From Rugalucina vietnamica (Eukaryota; Mollusca; Bivalvia; Lucinida; Lucinidae), in contig OZ024875.1 in the NCBI GenBank assembly GCA_964017185.1, positions 64,847,043-64,911,042 of the forward strand: a DNA stretch of 64,000 nt, in the 5' to 3' direction. Below are positions 22,501-33,184 of this stretch, one piece after another. Each line of letters starts with the position of its first letter. Position 1 is the first letter of the stretch. The notes under the pieces are model-generated. The model saw only the letters and a list, made by a program, of their open reading frames with translations, ran no database searches and had not been told where the DNA came from. The position numbers were made by a program, and so were the translations under genes.

Positions 22501-23180
22501 GGCGGATTACGAGGGGGTTCAAGGGGTTCGCTCGAACCCCCCTCTGGACCTAGATTATTTCATTTTCATGGGGAATTTCAAGATATTTTGTGTGAAATTA
22601 GGCAAACAAACCCCGGCCATTTGTACCGGGTCCAGTACCTTAATTAATTTTTTAGCCTATAGGGTATTTACGCACCCCTTTTTCATTCAATTGCGTATCT
22701 GGAATTTTAATTGGGTAAGTTCAATTCTGTTACGCACTCTATTTTCAATCAATTGGGTAAAATTAAAAACAATTTGGTAAAAATGATGTTCGAGGTGTAC
22801 TTTCCTTATTTTCTTCTACTTTCGCTTTTGCATAGCATAAAATAAAAGGGAAACATTGATTGGTTTAGAGAATTAACTAAAATCGCAGTCAACCAACGAA
22901 AAAACAGAAAAGAAATGGCTTCCAATCGATCGATTTGCGCATGTCCAATGACATTTTTGTTTAATGTAGACGGCGTAAGCCGTTGTGCGGCGCACACCGA
23001 TAAAAACCGGTACGCAATTGATTTTTCCAGTATTGCGTATCGGTGATTTCTTTTGCGTTTTCTTACGCTACCAGATCGTTATTAATTGCGTTTTTTTCAT
23101 ATTTTAATTGGGTAATTACGCAAATACGAAGCCTAATTAAGGTACTGGTACCCCCTCTTCTGAAATCCTGGATCCGCCGC
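22501..23180. mobile_element. Inverted-end repeat GGCGGATYCAGG, split by another element
   Basis: GGCGGATTACGAGGGGGTTC at the left faces CTGGATCCGCCGC (to 23180), with an internal GGTTCGCTCGAACCCC palindrome. The sequence is interrupted at 22632-23148 by a second inverted-repeat element. Confidence 0.5.
22632..23148. mobile_element. 517-bp element with inverted repeats CCAGTACCTTAATTA
   Basis: CCAGTACCTTAATTA at the left is matched by TAATTAAGGTACTGG at the right. GCCTA and GTATTTACGCA blocks are also mirrored further in. A GGT at each junction may be a 3-bp target duplication, but the boundary is ambiguous. No transposase is encoded. Confidence 0.6.
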
Positions 23181-23569
23181 TGGTATTGGTATTATAACTT
23201 CTCAGAAATCTAACAGTGTACACTGTCGATCATACAAACTACAGAAACTACTGTGATCTGTATAGAATTCAGCAAAGAATCTCTGGTCCAACCTTGAAAG
23301 GCACTCTATCAACCAGAGCAGAACCACTTCAAAAACAGAACCTCAACATATTTAATTTGCCATAACTCCCCATGTCTAACATAGTATCCATCCAACAATT
23401 AGTAGAACTAATAGATTTTGACAGGAAAATGCCAGGAAAAGAGCCTGGCTTTTACCCTAAATCATTGCTTTACTAATTTTTGGCACTTGTTTGCAGGAGT
23501 TTTGTTGCTGCTATGTCTAGATGAATTAGAGAACTCTGTGGTTTTTTATGAAAAATAACAAAGTTTTTC
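23181..23569. other. Unassigned spacer
   Basis: No structure recognised. Confidence 0.4.
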
Positions 23570-23850
23570 CATCAGGATAACACAGCCATGAAAAGTTTAC
23601 CCCCTTAAACCCCACTTTTTATAGCAAAACTGGGGTATGCAGGGGTATACCAAGTTTTCTTATTTTTGCTCCAAAACATGGATTGTGGGTGCTCATTAGA
23701 ACCCCCTCGACCAGGCGGTTCTAACGTGTACCCACAATCTATATTTTGACCAAAAATTAGAAAAATATCCAAACTTTTCCAACAAAATTTTCAATTTTTA
23801 CACCTGAAAAAAAAAATTCTGTTTTTTTGCATGGGCAAGTTTTCCTAATG
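23570..23850 (+). mobile_element. Family A MITE (full length)
   Basis: CATCAGGATAACACAGCC to GCATGGGCAAGTTTTCCTAA. The palindrome centre is altered to CCCCCTCGACCAGGCGG. Confidence 0.85.
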
Positions 23851-25009
23851 GAAAAATTAAACAACTGCAAAGTGAAGACGGGTTCTGTTTTGGAAGCATG
23901 CTAATCCAGGAAATGCACTGGATTATGCTGCAGTATTAACTTTCCCAGAATTTCATGAGAAAAATCAATGCTGTGTAGACTTTCTGGAATATAGCAAATA
24001 CCAAGAGCCATATTATGGGTATAATGTTCCGTTCATTTGATTCCCCCTAAGGGACCAGGGAATATGGGGGCATGGCGGGGCTTTAAGTGCCAGGATTGAG
24101 TCCCTGGTGTGCCGGGGTTTTAATTTCCTGTCAATTATAACACAGTTATATTAATCCAAATTAACTATTACTTGTAGTTTTCACATCTTATTTTACTTTT
24201 TATGGTCCTTATTTAATTTGCAAAGTACATGCAAAAATTCAAGCCCCTCCCATATACTTTTTCATCACAAACTCTCAGCTGTTGTTCCTCGTCATTGCCA
24301 GCATCCGGGGGTGTGGCTTTGAGCAAGGCTTCAAAAATTGAAAAGTTAAAAGCCCCACTTTTCCAGGGCCCCCATAGGGTCTTTGGATACAAATGACTGG
24401 TGCATAAAAGCTTACTTTTCCTGCCATATATTCTGACATGTTTTAATGACCCATATTGGAATGCCCTGACATTTTGGCAGTGTTTGTTTAGTTATTTACA
24501 GTGATCTTTGACCTAAGCAGCTTCTGTGTGAAATTTCAAGGCATCAGTATCATGATCGTGGCTAATTTTTGATGATAAATCACTACTGATAGTCTTGGTT
24601 CCCTGCTTTTGCCAGTTTTAGTTAGCAGAGATTAAAGTGATAAGGGGAAAACTTCAATATTATCATTTTTCTCAAGCTTATCTTATCCTGGTCATGCCTT
24701 GTTTGTTTTTTCATGCTTCTCACTTCTGCAGCTTCAGCAGTAGCTCCTGATTAAAGAGGAGGTTCAAACTGACCCAGAAAATATTGTCATGAAAGTTTTT
24801 GTGCCATATCCATGCAGTCTGATAGTAAAAAATTAGCAGCATGAACCTCTAAGGGCTTTTCTTAAAATACATGTATATAATGACCCGAGCAATAGATGTT
24901 GACAGGATGACAAACAGAGTAGACCCAGACCAGACAGGGGCATCTGATTCTGGATAGGGAGGTTGGATTTTCAAACCACACTGGTGCCAACAAGACACAT
25001 CAACCCATA
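23851..25009. other. Unassigned spacer
   Basis: No coding or RNA feature recognised. GTCTTTGGATACAAATGACT (24380-24399) resembles 56843-56862, hinting at one more dispersed repeat. Confidence 0.4.
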
Positions 25010-25227
25010 TGTGACAAATGGATTTTCCCATCATTATCATTTGGGTCAGTCCACTTTCATTATTAGGGACATCAGGAGTGAGTTTGAATTTTTATTTAAT
25101 TTTCCATGAAATTTCTCTAAGCAAACAGAATAGCCCCAGATGGGACGCCGCGTTGTGCGGCGTCACATCTGGGGCTATACTGTTTGCCTATGTCCCACAA
25201 AAAGGATGCCAGGCTTAAATGAGTTAA
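25010..25227 (+). mobile_element. Family E MITE (full length)
   Basis: TCAACCCATATGTGACAAAT to GGCTTAAATGAGTTAA, with GGGACGCCGCGTTGTGCGGC at the centre. Stem CCCCAGATG/CATCTGGGG is perfect. Confidence 0.85.
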
Positions 25228-25279
25228 ATCCCATAGTTCTGACACATAGTCACATACCCAGGAAGCATTGGCTAAGTCT

Positions 25280-25330
25280 TGACATGACTGAAAAAATGTT
25301 GACTGGTTGTTAAACCACCAAACAAACTCC
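25280..25330 (+). mobile_element. SINE tail fragment
   Basis: TGACATGACTGAAAAAATGT followed by TGACTGGTTGTTAAACC matches the shared SINE tail. Confidence 0.45.
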
Positions 25331-25550
25331 CAGGAGCTCCTATGGGAACTTGGAACAGTCTGGTCTGGGTGTAAAAATGCATACTCAAATCTATCTGTCC
25401 AGAATCTATATGGTACATCATTTTCAGAAATAAATCACATATTCACAGTGTATGAAGATAGAGGCTGGCCATAATGGACCATGTGCACATTCCTGTGAAC
25501 TGGATTAGAACAAAAGCAATTTATGCTGAATGAGCTTTCATCGTAGTCGC

Positions 25551-25776
25551 TGCATGGGAAAACCAACATTTCGCATATGCGGAAACAAAGGTACAGATCA
25601 GCTGTGCAGTAACTGCGAAGCTGATCAGCACCTTTGTTTTCGCTACTCTGATAGAACGATTCCTATCCTACTTAAATCCAAAATTTCCAGCCTCTAGCCT
25701 GCTTCTGTATCTGTACGGCATGGTTTGTGTCGGACATGGTCGGAAACAACATTGTTGGTTTACTCACCCGAAGGCT
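25551..25776 (+). mobile_element. Family D MITE flanked by 20-bp direct repeats
   Basis: The centre reads GATCAGCTGTGCAGTAACTG and the right end CGAAGGCTC. The 20-mer ATTTATGCTGAATGAGCTTT occurs just left (25519-25538) and immediately right (from about 25777). That is far longer than the 4-bp duplication of other copies. Confidence 0.8.
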
Positions 25777-25839
25777 CATTTATGCTGAATGAGCTTTTGT
25801 CTCTCTTTAACTCCTCACAGTTGGGCTCATCAATACTCA

Positions 25840-26068
25840 TTAACCCATATTTGACGAATGGATTCTCCCATCGTTATCAATTGGATCAGTCCACTTTCAT
25901 TTTTGGGGGCGTCAGGAGTGATTTTTAAATTTTATCTCATTTTTTGACGAAATTCCTCCAAGCAAACAGAATAGCCCCAGATGGGACGCCGCGTTCTGCG
26001 GCGTCACATCTGGGGCTATTCTGTTTGCCTATGTCCCATAGAAGGGATGCCAGGCTTAAATGAGTTAA
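25840..26068 (+). mobile_element. Family E MITE (full length)
   Basis: TTAACCCATATTTGACGAAT to TTAAATGAGTTAA. The centre GACGCCGCGTTCTGCGGCGT is a perfect hairpin. It lies 0.6 kb from the previous copy in the same orientation. Confidence 0.88.
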
Positions 26069-26201
26069 CTCTTTGGAATTGCACATCATTTGTTTTCTGA
26101 GAAAACAGTTTGTTGTGCAACACATTTAAAAATGAAGAAAGAAATGTGTAACGAGTAAATCTTTGAGGTACGTTTACTTGCAGAGAATGTTTTTAGCTTC
26201 T

Positions 26202-26339
26202 TTAATTCATATAAGCCTAGCGTCCTTTTTATGTGATATAGATGAACAGTATATAGCCCTAGATGTAATGCCGCAAAATGCTGTATCTCATCTGGGACTA
26301 TTCTGTTTGCATATAGAAATTCTATAAAAAAAAATAAGA

Positions 26340-26372
<33 letters not shown>

Positions 26373-26413
26373 CCTATGGCCCTAAAAATGATAATGGACT
26401 CTTTCTTACCCGC
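26202..26413 (-). mobile_element. Family E MITE, degraded, with poly-T
   Basis: It begins TTAATTCATATAAGCCTAGC and keeps GGGACTATTCTGTTTGC. A poly-T run (26339-26364) replaces part of one arm. Confidence 0.7.
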
Positions 26414-26717
26414 CGAACGATTTTCGTCTAATTATAATATCAAAATGTATAGTTTATGAAGCCTTTTAATTTGAAAAACGAAAAAAAACAACAACAACAC
26501 TTTAGCGTTCCAAAACACTTTAAGTTTCAAGACCTCAGGTCAGGTGAGCGTTGCAGGACCCATGGTCCTTCAGTTATTATTAAAATGAGTATTATAATGC
26601 CTATTGTTCTGCAACTCAAATCATTTCATGATGATGAGTATTGATGAGTGTATCAAATTGGTCATCCCATGTATACCTGACCTGCAAATCTAATTATTGA
26701 AATAATTAGCAACACTT

Positions 26718-26974
26718 GAGCATTAGCACGAGAAAACTTTTCTTTATGGGGACTGCAGAAAAAAGCCAAACACCCAGTATACAACCAAAGAAGCTAGCTA
26801 GAGGCAAAAATTTCAGATTTAGAAAGTTGACAAGGATTAAAGTATCTATTTAGCAAAAACAAAGGTGCTGATCAGCTGCGCAGTCACTGCGCAATCAGCT
26901 GCGCAGTCACTGCGCAGCTGATCTGCATCTTTGTTTTTGCATATGCCATAAGCCAATTTCCCATAATGTAGTTC
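26718..26974 (-). mobile_element. Family D MITE with expanded palindrome
   Basis: The centre repeats ATCAGCTGCGCAGTCACTGC twice in tandem, lengthening the hairpin. The ends are weakly conserved (GAGCATTAGCACGAG). Confidence 0.75.
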
Positions 26975-27263
26975 AATTAACATTAATTAGTAGATATTGG
27001 TTACTGATTGAGAAGACCTTGCATTAATTAGTTTTGCAGATGAAATGCTGACATTGTTGCTGCCAATGTCAGATGAAAATCATTTGAAGAAAAAATTATG
27101 GAATATACTGATTGTTTAAATTTCTCAGGAAACAAAGAAAATTCCCTTAAAGATATGAAAAAAATCAGATTTCAGTCCCAGTATAAAATTTTTAGGAACA
27201 TTATACATGTAACAGCAGCTGTGTTGTAACGTTTACTCATTAACGGTTTGTCCACACAGGGAG

Positions 27264-27440
27264 CGCAGTGGCCTAGTGGTAGAGCGCCGGACTCATAATT
27301 GAGAGGTCCTGGGTTCAATCCCCACAATTAAGCGGCATCGTGTTGTGTCCTTGAGCAAGACACATTAACTTGTGTGTGTGTGTGTGTGTGGTTGGGGGGG
27401 TCTAAATTTGCATAAAAGTCAATATCCCTGGGGGGCTGCA
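27264..27440 (+). mobile_element. tRNA-derived SINE with (TG)n
   Basis: Box A TGGCCTAGTGGTAGAGCGCC and box B GGGTTCAATCC with a plausible anticodon-arm region between them. The body TGTGTCCTTGAGCAAGACAC leads into (TG)n at 27372-27390 and then CTAAATTTGCATAAAAGTCA, a tail block also found at 29104. Confidence 0.8.
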
Positions 27441-27689
27441 GATGGGAGTTGGCATCACTTCAGTTCAGTATGTTTTGTAAGATGGACCTCAAACTACTGA
27501 AGCTGTATGTATGGTTTTCCTTAAGTTGGTTGAGCATGTCTCACTTGATCTTTGACATAGCCATTCTGCATTCCATAATATTCTCATTTCAATAACATGC
27601 TTTTCTCATTTCTGGTGACATGCATTGGATGATTTAGTAGGTTTCTGTTGGTCCTACTGTTCTCAATGTCACTAAGTAGTCTTCATTAA

Positions 27690-27908
27690 AAAGTCCGCTT
27701 TTTCCCAGTGCAAAAACAAAGACGCAGATCAGCTGTGCAGTAACTGCACAGCTGATCAGCGCCTTTGTTTTTGCTTTATAGACAGTATAGTTCTTCCTCT
27801 TTCTAAATTCAAAATTTCAATCTTCTGGCCTTCTTCTGTGACTGTGCAGGCTGGTTTTTGTCTGACCTGGTAGAAATTCAGTAAGGCAGAGTTTTCATGA
27901 TGTAGCTC
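27690..27908 (+). mobile_element. Family D MITE
   Basis: The centre is GATCAGCTGTGCAGTAACTG with AAAACAAAGACGCA on the left. The left end is eroded; the right end is TTTTCATGATGTAGCTC. Confidence 0.8.
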
Positions 27909-28519
27909 TGAAGTAGTCATTGTTACACTGTGTGATTGATGCCTGTGTCTGATCCCTGCTGTGTTAATCAGGACCTGTCTTTTCTCCCCTTGGTCAAAGG
28001 GCCAGGGGTCAGGGGCTAATACATTGTACTGAAGAAAGCTGAGGATAGCAGTTTAACCAACTGGCATGGTTGAAAGTATGGCCTTGTGTCATGGCTGTGA
28101 AGGACAGTAAAAATACCATTATATATAGACTGTGAAAGTTATACCCCTGTTTTGATAGGAAAGCTCCTTGTCATTCTTTAACAGCCATTCAGATCTGAGT
28201 ACTGCAAAGTCAGAAAGTTTCTTGTAACTGTTATTTTGCGAGTTTTCTATTTCTGAAGTATTAGATGAGTTCCTAGAGCCTCTAATGCAAGTTTTTATTA
28301 AGGAGTACTGGCATTTAATTCTTGAAAATTAGCTAACAATAATTTATTGTACACATTTCCAATTTTCCAGAATTTTTATGTGACTTTTGTACAAAAAATC
28401 AGACCTGGTCCAAAAGTTACTATAAGCAGGGACTGTGTTTAGAATATGCCATTTGGACAATTTGCATGCACATGTTGGACCATTGAAGGCATGGTGCCCA
28501 TAATTAGGAAAGTTAATTA

Positions 28520-28747
28520 TCAACCCATATTTGACGAATGGATTTTCCCATCATTATCATTTGGGTGAGTCCACTTTCATTTTAAGGGGCACCAGGAGGA
28601 TTTTAATTTTTTATTCAACTATTCGATGAAAATTCTCTAAGCAAACAGAATAGCCCCAGATGGGACGCCGCGTTTTGTGGCGTCACATCTGGGGGTATAC
28701 TGTTTGCCTATGTCCAAGAATTAGGACACCAGGCTTATATGAGTTAA
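28520..28747 (+). mobile_element. Family E MITE (full length)
   Basis: TCAACCCATATTTGACGAAT to GGCTTATATGAGTTAA; centre GACGCCGCGTTTTGTGGCGT. Confidence 0.87.
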
Positions 28748-28779
28748 AGCAGACCCCTTCCTGCAGAGTAATTGTACTT

Positions 28780-28985
28780 GACTGAGTTATTTATAGTCTC
28801 TGAGATGGCATCTGTGGTTGGTAAGGGTATGGATGGGATTTCCAGAGCAATGGGTCAAATGGAAGGTGTGTCATGTGACCTTAGACTGAGTTATTTATAG
28901 TCTCTCAGATGGCTTCTGTGGCTGGTTAGCAGGTTTTGATGGGATTTCAAGAGCAAGGGGTCAAAGGGGAAGTGTCACATGACCG
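28780..28985. repeat. Two-copy 104-bp tandem duplication
   Basis: GACTGAGTTATTTATAGTCT starts at 28780 and again at 28884. Each copy ends in a GTCATGTGACC or GTCACATGACC block. Confidence 0.8.
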
Positions 28986-29097
28986 TATATGTTCAGGTCA
29001 TTGCTAGGGGGCAGTTGAACTACTTAATACACAAGCAGTATACTGCTGTAGCTTTGTTTGATTTTTACCCAGTCAATGACAGGTACTTTAGCATACC

Positions 29098-29160
29098 TGG
29101 AATCTAAATTTGCATAAAAGTCAATATCCCTGCTTTTTTTCTCCCATGGGCTGCTACTGC
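29098..29160 (+). mobile_element. SINE 3' fragment
   Basis: CTAAATTTGCATAAAAGTCA and the following ATATCCCTG match the 27264 SINE tail; the tRNA part is missing. Confidence 0.5.
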
Positions 29161-29997
29161 AAGAAGAATGACTGTCATGGTGTATTATAAACATGAATGA
29201 ACTGGCCTTGACTGCCTTTAGAATAATAAAAGAGTCTGACTACCTTGTAAGTCTAATAACCAAAATAATCAATCTAGTGGATGAATCTCATTATCTGGGT
29301 GGCCACTCAATACTAAAGTCCTCATGGTCTTAGGCTGATTAAGACCGGTCTGACAACAGAAAAAAAGCATATGCATAGAAATGAGGCGATCATCCGCAAT
29401 TCAAATATTGATAGTCTCTTGTTTGTTTGCTCTGTCACAGTACTTGATTGATTAAAAACTGAAACTTCGCCACTTGGTGTATGGAGCTGATAGGCTTCTA
29501 TGGAATATGTCAAACTCCAGACCGCCGACTACCGTAATGATGATAAGCTTTCAGAAAAAAAGGTTCTGTGTGAACACCAAATTAAGAGGAGCTTTGTGAA
29601 TAGGGGCTGACCTGTTTGTAGTTACTGTACTTTCAGGGTGAATACAAGAAATAAAGCTCCCATCTATATGACAATGCACCGTAGCATAAGCATATAATGT
29701 GCATCAAACTAGATCAGTCAACTTCAGCCAGGTATTTTAAAATGCATTGTCTGAAAAATATATCTGCTTCTCACATAATCTTTTAATCACTGTGCTAAAT
29801 TTTAAAGTGCATTCCATCAGTTTAAATAATGGTGTCCATATCTTTAAAATATAAGCAAATGAACAAAAAGTGCTCTGGACTCATTCATGAAGCCAGAAAA
29901 ATGAATTGATCCAGGAGGTTAAAAGATTCTGGCCATTTGTCATGTTTGTTTTGTCCTTAAATGGAAAACGTTCAGAATTATAAATATTAGCTGATGA
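29161..29997. other. Unassigned spacer
   Basis: No supported feature. Confidence 0.4.
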
Positions 29998-30261
29998 TTT
30001 GCGGACCCATGTCGACCCTGGACGACCCCTCGCTGGGATTGTAATGGAGTTGTCATTAGGAACAGTGTCCTGGGATGCCCTGGCTATTGTCCGCCAGTCG
30101 ACTATGGAAAGTAATTACTCAATTTATCCCCAGTTAGTGAGAGTGCCCAGGTCACACGGCACTGAATCTGCATTGCAAATGGAGCTCATTGGAAGGGTTA
30201 TGGAGGACATGTTCTGAAGGATTGCAGTGCATCTTTTGATGCTAACAAATACTCAAAATGA
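29998..30261 (+). pseudogene. Candidate cysteine-containing coding remnant, unidentified
   Basis: One frame from 29998 reads protein-like stretches with regularly placed Cys: ADPCRPWTTPRWDCNGVV, then LGCPGYCPPVDYGK, a TAA at 30112, more residues, a TGA at 30163, then ICIANGAHWKGYGGH and LKDCSASFDANKYSK before a final stop at 30259. GC content is higher than the surroundings. A second frame is open over most of the same stretch, so the choice of frame is a judgement. The pattern could be a decayed extracellular Cys-rich exon. I do not recognise a family and the evidence is composition and cysteine spacing only. Confidence 0.25.
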
Positions 30262-30399
30262 AGTGTCTGAAGAATGTCCCAATTTGATAATGGTATGACA
30301 ATGCATATATTTGTCTCTTTCAATGGTCTAGCAATTGATTAACAGAAAGCAGCATGCATCAAAGTAGATTTTGTATCTCCATACTGCTCCAGAGTCTTG

Positions 30400-30560
30400 G
30401 TACACTAACCACTGGTTTCAAACCCCACTGAGGCTGTGTCCTTAAGCAAGGCAGGCTTGTTCCCCATAATACTGGTTACAGCGAAAGAAGACAAACAATT
30501 GCCAAGGTGCCTGAATGGTGTGTTGTGTAGTTGTTAATCTTTAAATTGGTTAGGGTGGCC
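30400..30560 (+). mobile_element. tRNA-derived SINE fragment
   Basis: Box B-like GGTTTCAAACCCC followed by CTGTGTCCTTAAGCAAGGCA matches the body block of the 27264 SINE. The box A half is unclear. Confidence 0.5.
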
Positions 30561-30570
30561 AAACTTATTA

Positions 30571-31623
30571 TGTCTCCTCCCGACAGTGTCGGGAGACATA
30601 TTGTTTTTCCCCGTGCGTCTGTCCGTCCGTCTGTCTGTCCGTCACGAATCGTGTCCGCTCTATAACTTGAAAACCGTTAAAGATTTTTCAATGAAATTTG
30701 GTACACTTGTAAACCACGATGAGACAATGTGTCATGCACAAGAGCCATAACTCTAGCTTGAGTATTTTTGGAGTTATTTCCCTTTGATTATTTTCAATAC
30801 AATTTCGTGTCCGCTCTATAACTTGAAAACCATTTAAGATTTTTCAATAAAACTTGGTACACTTATTAAGCATGATCAGACGATGTGCCATGCATAAAAA
30901 CCATAACTCTGGCTTGAGTATTTTATGAGTTTTTCCCTTTGATTATTTTCCATACAATTTTGTGTCCGCACTATAACTCAAAAACCTTAAAAGATATTTC
31001 AATGAAACTTGGTACACTTATAAAGCACGATGAGATGATGTGTCATGCTAAAGAACCATAACTCTTGCTTGCATATCTTTGGAGTAATTTCCCTTTGATT
31101 ATTTTCCATACAATTTCGTGTCCACTCTTTAACTTGAAAACCGTAAGAGAAATTTCAGTGAAACTTGGTACACTTTTAAAGCACGATGAGACAATGTGTC
31201 ATGCACAAGAATTATAACTCTTGCTTTCATATCTTTGGAGTTATTTCCCTTTGATTATTTTTCCATACAATTTCATGTCCACTCTATAACTTGAAAACCA
31301 TATGAAATATTTCAAGGAAACTTGGTACACTTATAAAGCACGATGAGTTGATGTGTCATGCTAAAGAACCATAACTCTTGCTTGCATATCTTTGGAGTTA
31401 TTTCCCTTTGATTATTTTTCATGCAATTTTGTGTCTGCTCTATAACTCAAAAACAATTAGAGATTTTTCAATGAAACTTGGTACACTTATAAAGCATGAT
31501 GAGACGATGTGTCATGCACAAGAATCATTACTCTTGCTTTCATATCTTTGGAGTTATTTCCCTTTGATTATTTTTCATACAATTTCGTGCCCGCTCTATA
31601 ACTTGAAAACCGTAAGAGATTTC
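30571..31623 (+). mobile_element. Family C hairpin-headed element with 156-bp tandem units, truncated
   Basis: A perfect head hairpin TATGTCTCC/GGAGACATA with TCCCGACAGTGTCGGGA between is followed by a (GTCC)n-like tract (30615-30643). Tandem units marked by GTGTCCGCTCTATAACTTGA begin at 30651, 30807, 30962, 31118, 31275, 31431 and 31587, a period of 155-157. The last unit is cut at about 31623, where a family D half-element begins. No protein is encoded. Confidence 0.8.
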
Positions 31624-31786
31624 GCGAAGCTGATCAGCGCCTTTGTTTTCGCTACTCGGATAGTACAATTCCTCCTCAACTTTACTCCAAAATTTTATGC
31701 TTCTCGCCTGCTTCTGTAGCTGTACAGCCCGGTTTGTGTCGGACCTGTTCGGAAACCACATTGTTGGTTTTTCCACGAGGCGGCTC
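31624..31786 (+). mobile_element. Family D MITE, right half fused to family C
   Basis: It starts inside the palindrome (GCGAAGCTGATCAGCGCC) and runs to the end GGCGGCTC. The left half is missing and the junction coincides with truncation of family C, so one event probably removed both. Confidence 0.75.
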
Positions 31787-31883
31787 ATTTATTCACTCAA
31801 TACACACTGGTTATCCAGAGACAACCAACACAACTGAGAACAACAAACACAGATTGAATCAGTAAAAAGTTATAGAATCTAAA

Positions 31884-32168
31884 CATCAGAAAAACATGTC
31901 CTTGCAATTAATACCCTATTAAACCCGACTTTTATTTAGCTAAACTGGGGTATGCAGGGGTATACCTGATTTTCTTATTTTTGATCCAAAACATACATTG
32001 CAGGAACTCGTTAGAACAGCCTCCGTGAGGCGGTTCTAACGTGTACCCACTTTGTATGTTTTGAGTGAAAATGTTAAAAAAAAAATCAAATTCTTTCCAA
32101 TAAAATTTTCAATTTTTTCTTATGAAAAAAATCTCTGTATATTGCATGATGGGCAAGTTTTCGAAATG
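31884..32168 (+). mobile_element. Family A MITE (full length)
   Basis: CATCAGAAAAACATGTCCTT to GGGCAAGTTTTCGAAATG; centre CAGCCTCCGTGAGGCGG. Confidence 0.82.
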
Positions 32169-32275
32169 AATACGTCTGGGAACAACAAAACAATTGATGA
32201 TCCGTGGTAACACCATGTGATAAGTTGTCCCAGATAGCTATTTACTCCCTATTGTCACTATTATTGATTTCACAG

Positions 32276-32350
32276 TGGTTGTTCTCACCACTGGGTAACC
32301 AGCGTGCTCTACTTGATTCCTTGTTTGATCCTGGTCTTTGGCCTAGCTTG
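32276..32350 (+). CDS. Candidate internal exon, unidentified gene
   Basis: A 75-nt segment lies between acceptor TTATTGATTTCACAG and donor GTAAGTATC. It is open in two frames: WLFSPLGNQRALLDSLFDPG or GCSHHWVTSVLYLIPCLILV. Length is a multiple of three, so it would be a symmetrical exon. No product can be named and chance is a serious alternative. Confidence 0.2.
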
Positions 32351-32987
32351 GTAAGTATCAGCAATACATTAATTATTCAATAGAGATACCAAGATTAAGT
32401 TAATAGGCTATTTCACCTCTTATACCTTTAATGTTGCTTGGGATGTGGCCTTTAACCTCTTGTCCAAGGACCTTCTATGCTTATCATCACAAGTGTAATG
32501 GGATAATTAATGCCTGCCAGATTTAGAATTATCCCTGTTTGATCAAACACAAATGTGCAGCATCCCTTAGTACACCTGGACCTCTTTATAACATGATTCG
32601 TTACAGCACGATTTAGAATATAAACACTGATCATTGCTGGATCATTTTAGACTAATTTTGCTATATATCTATACATTTTACTCTGGTCGTAACACGGATT
32701 GCATAGCTAAGACGGAAATTGGCTTGGACCCCAGCAATGGTGTTATATAGAGGTTGAGGTGTAGTACTGCCCTTAAAGTTGACTGTAGAGGTGTTGTGCA
32801 CTTCAGAAATTATTCAAATGATTTTCAGTGACAATACATATTGGCTCTCAGGTGAGCAATCAGTCCCATTTGAGCTTTTGCCTGTTACTTTGTGTGAAAT
32901 ACCGGTAGCTGAGATATGCAGATCCCAAGCTTTTAAGTATATCTTACACAAGGGAAGTTAAGTTATTTTTTGTTTGTTTGTTAATTT
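32351..32987. other. Unassigned spacer
   Basis: Nothing recognisable. Confidence 0.4.
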
Positions 32988-33175
32988 GAATTGATGCTTA
33001 ATGTCCCAGTCAACAGCTTTGGTCATATCGGGAAGTTGCCTCCATTTTATGGGACTTTTACCCAAAATTAGGACTTCATAACATCCAAAAAGTGCTTCAG
33101 ATGTAACCACCCAACTAAACCAATACAGTTTATATGTATGAATGCTTTGACTTGAAGCCACTTTTCCTGGACAGG
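32988..33175 (-). mobile_element. SINE tail, reverse orientation
   Basis: GATGCTTAATGTCCCAGTCA followed by ACAGCTTTGGTCAT is the complement of the SINE tail. The downstream part ACCAATACAGTTTATATGTA also occurs in the 51958 copy, so the repeat extends beyond the tail. Confidence 0.6.
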
Positions 33176-33184
33176 CTCAGACCT

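Noticed and set aside
27264-27335. Functional tRNA gene
   Set aside because: Boxes A and B are present but the acceptor stem does not pair and a SINE body follows.
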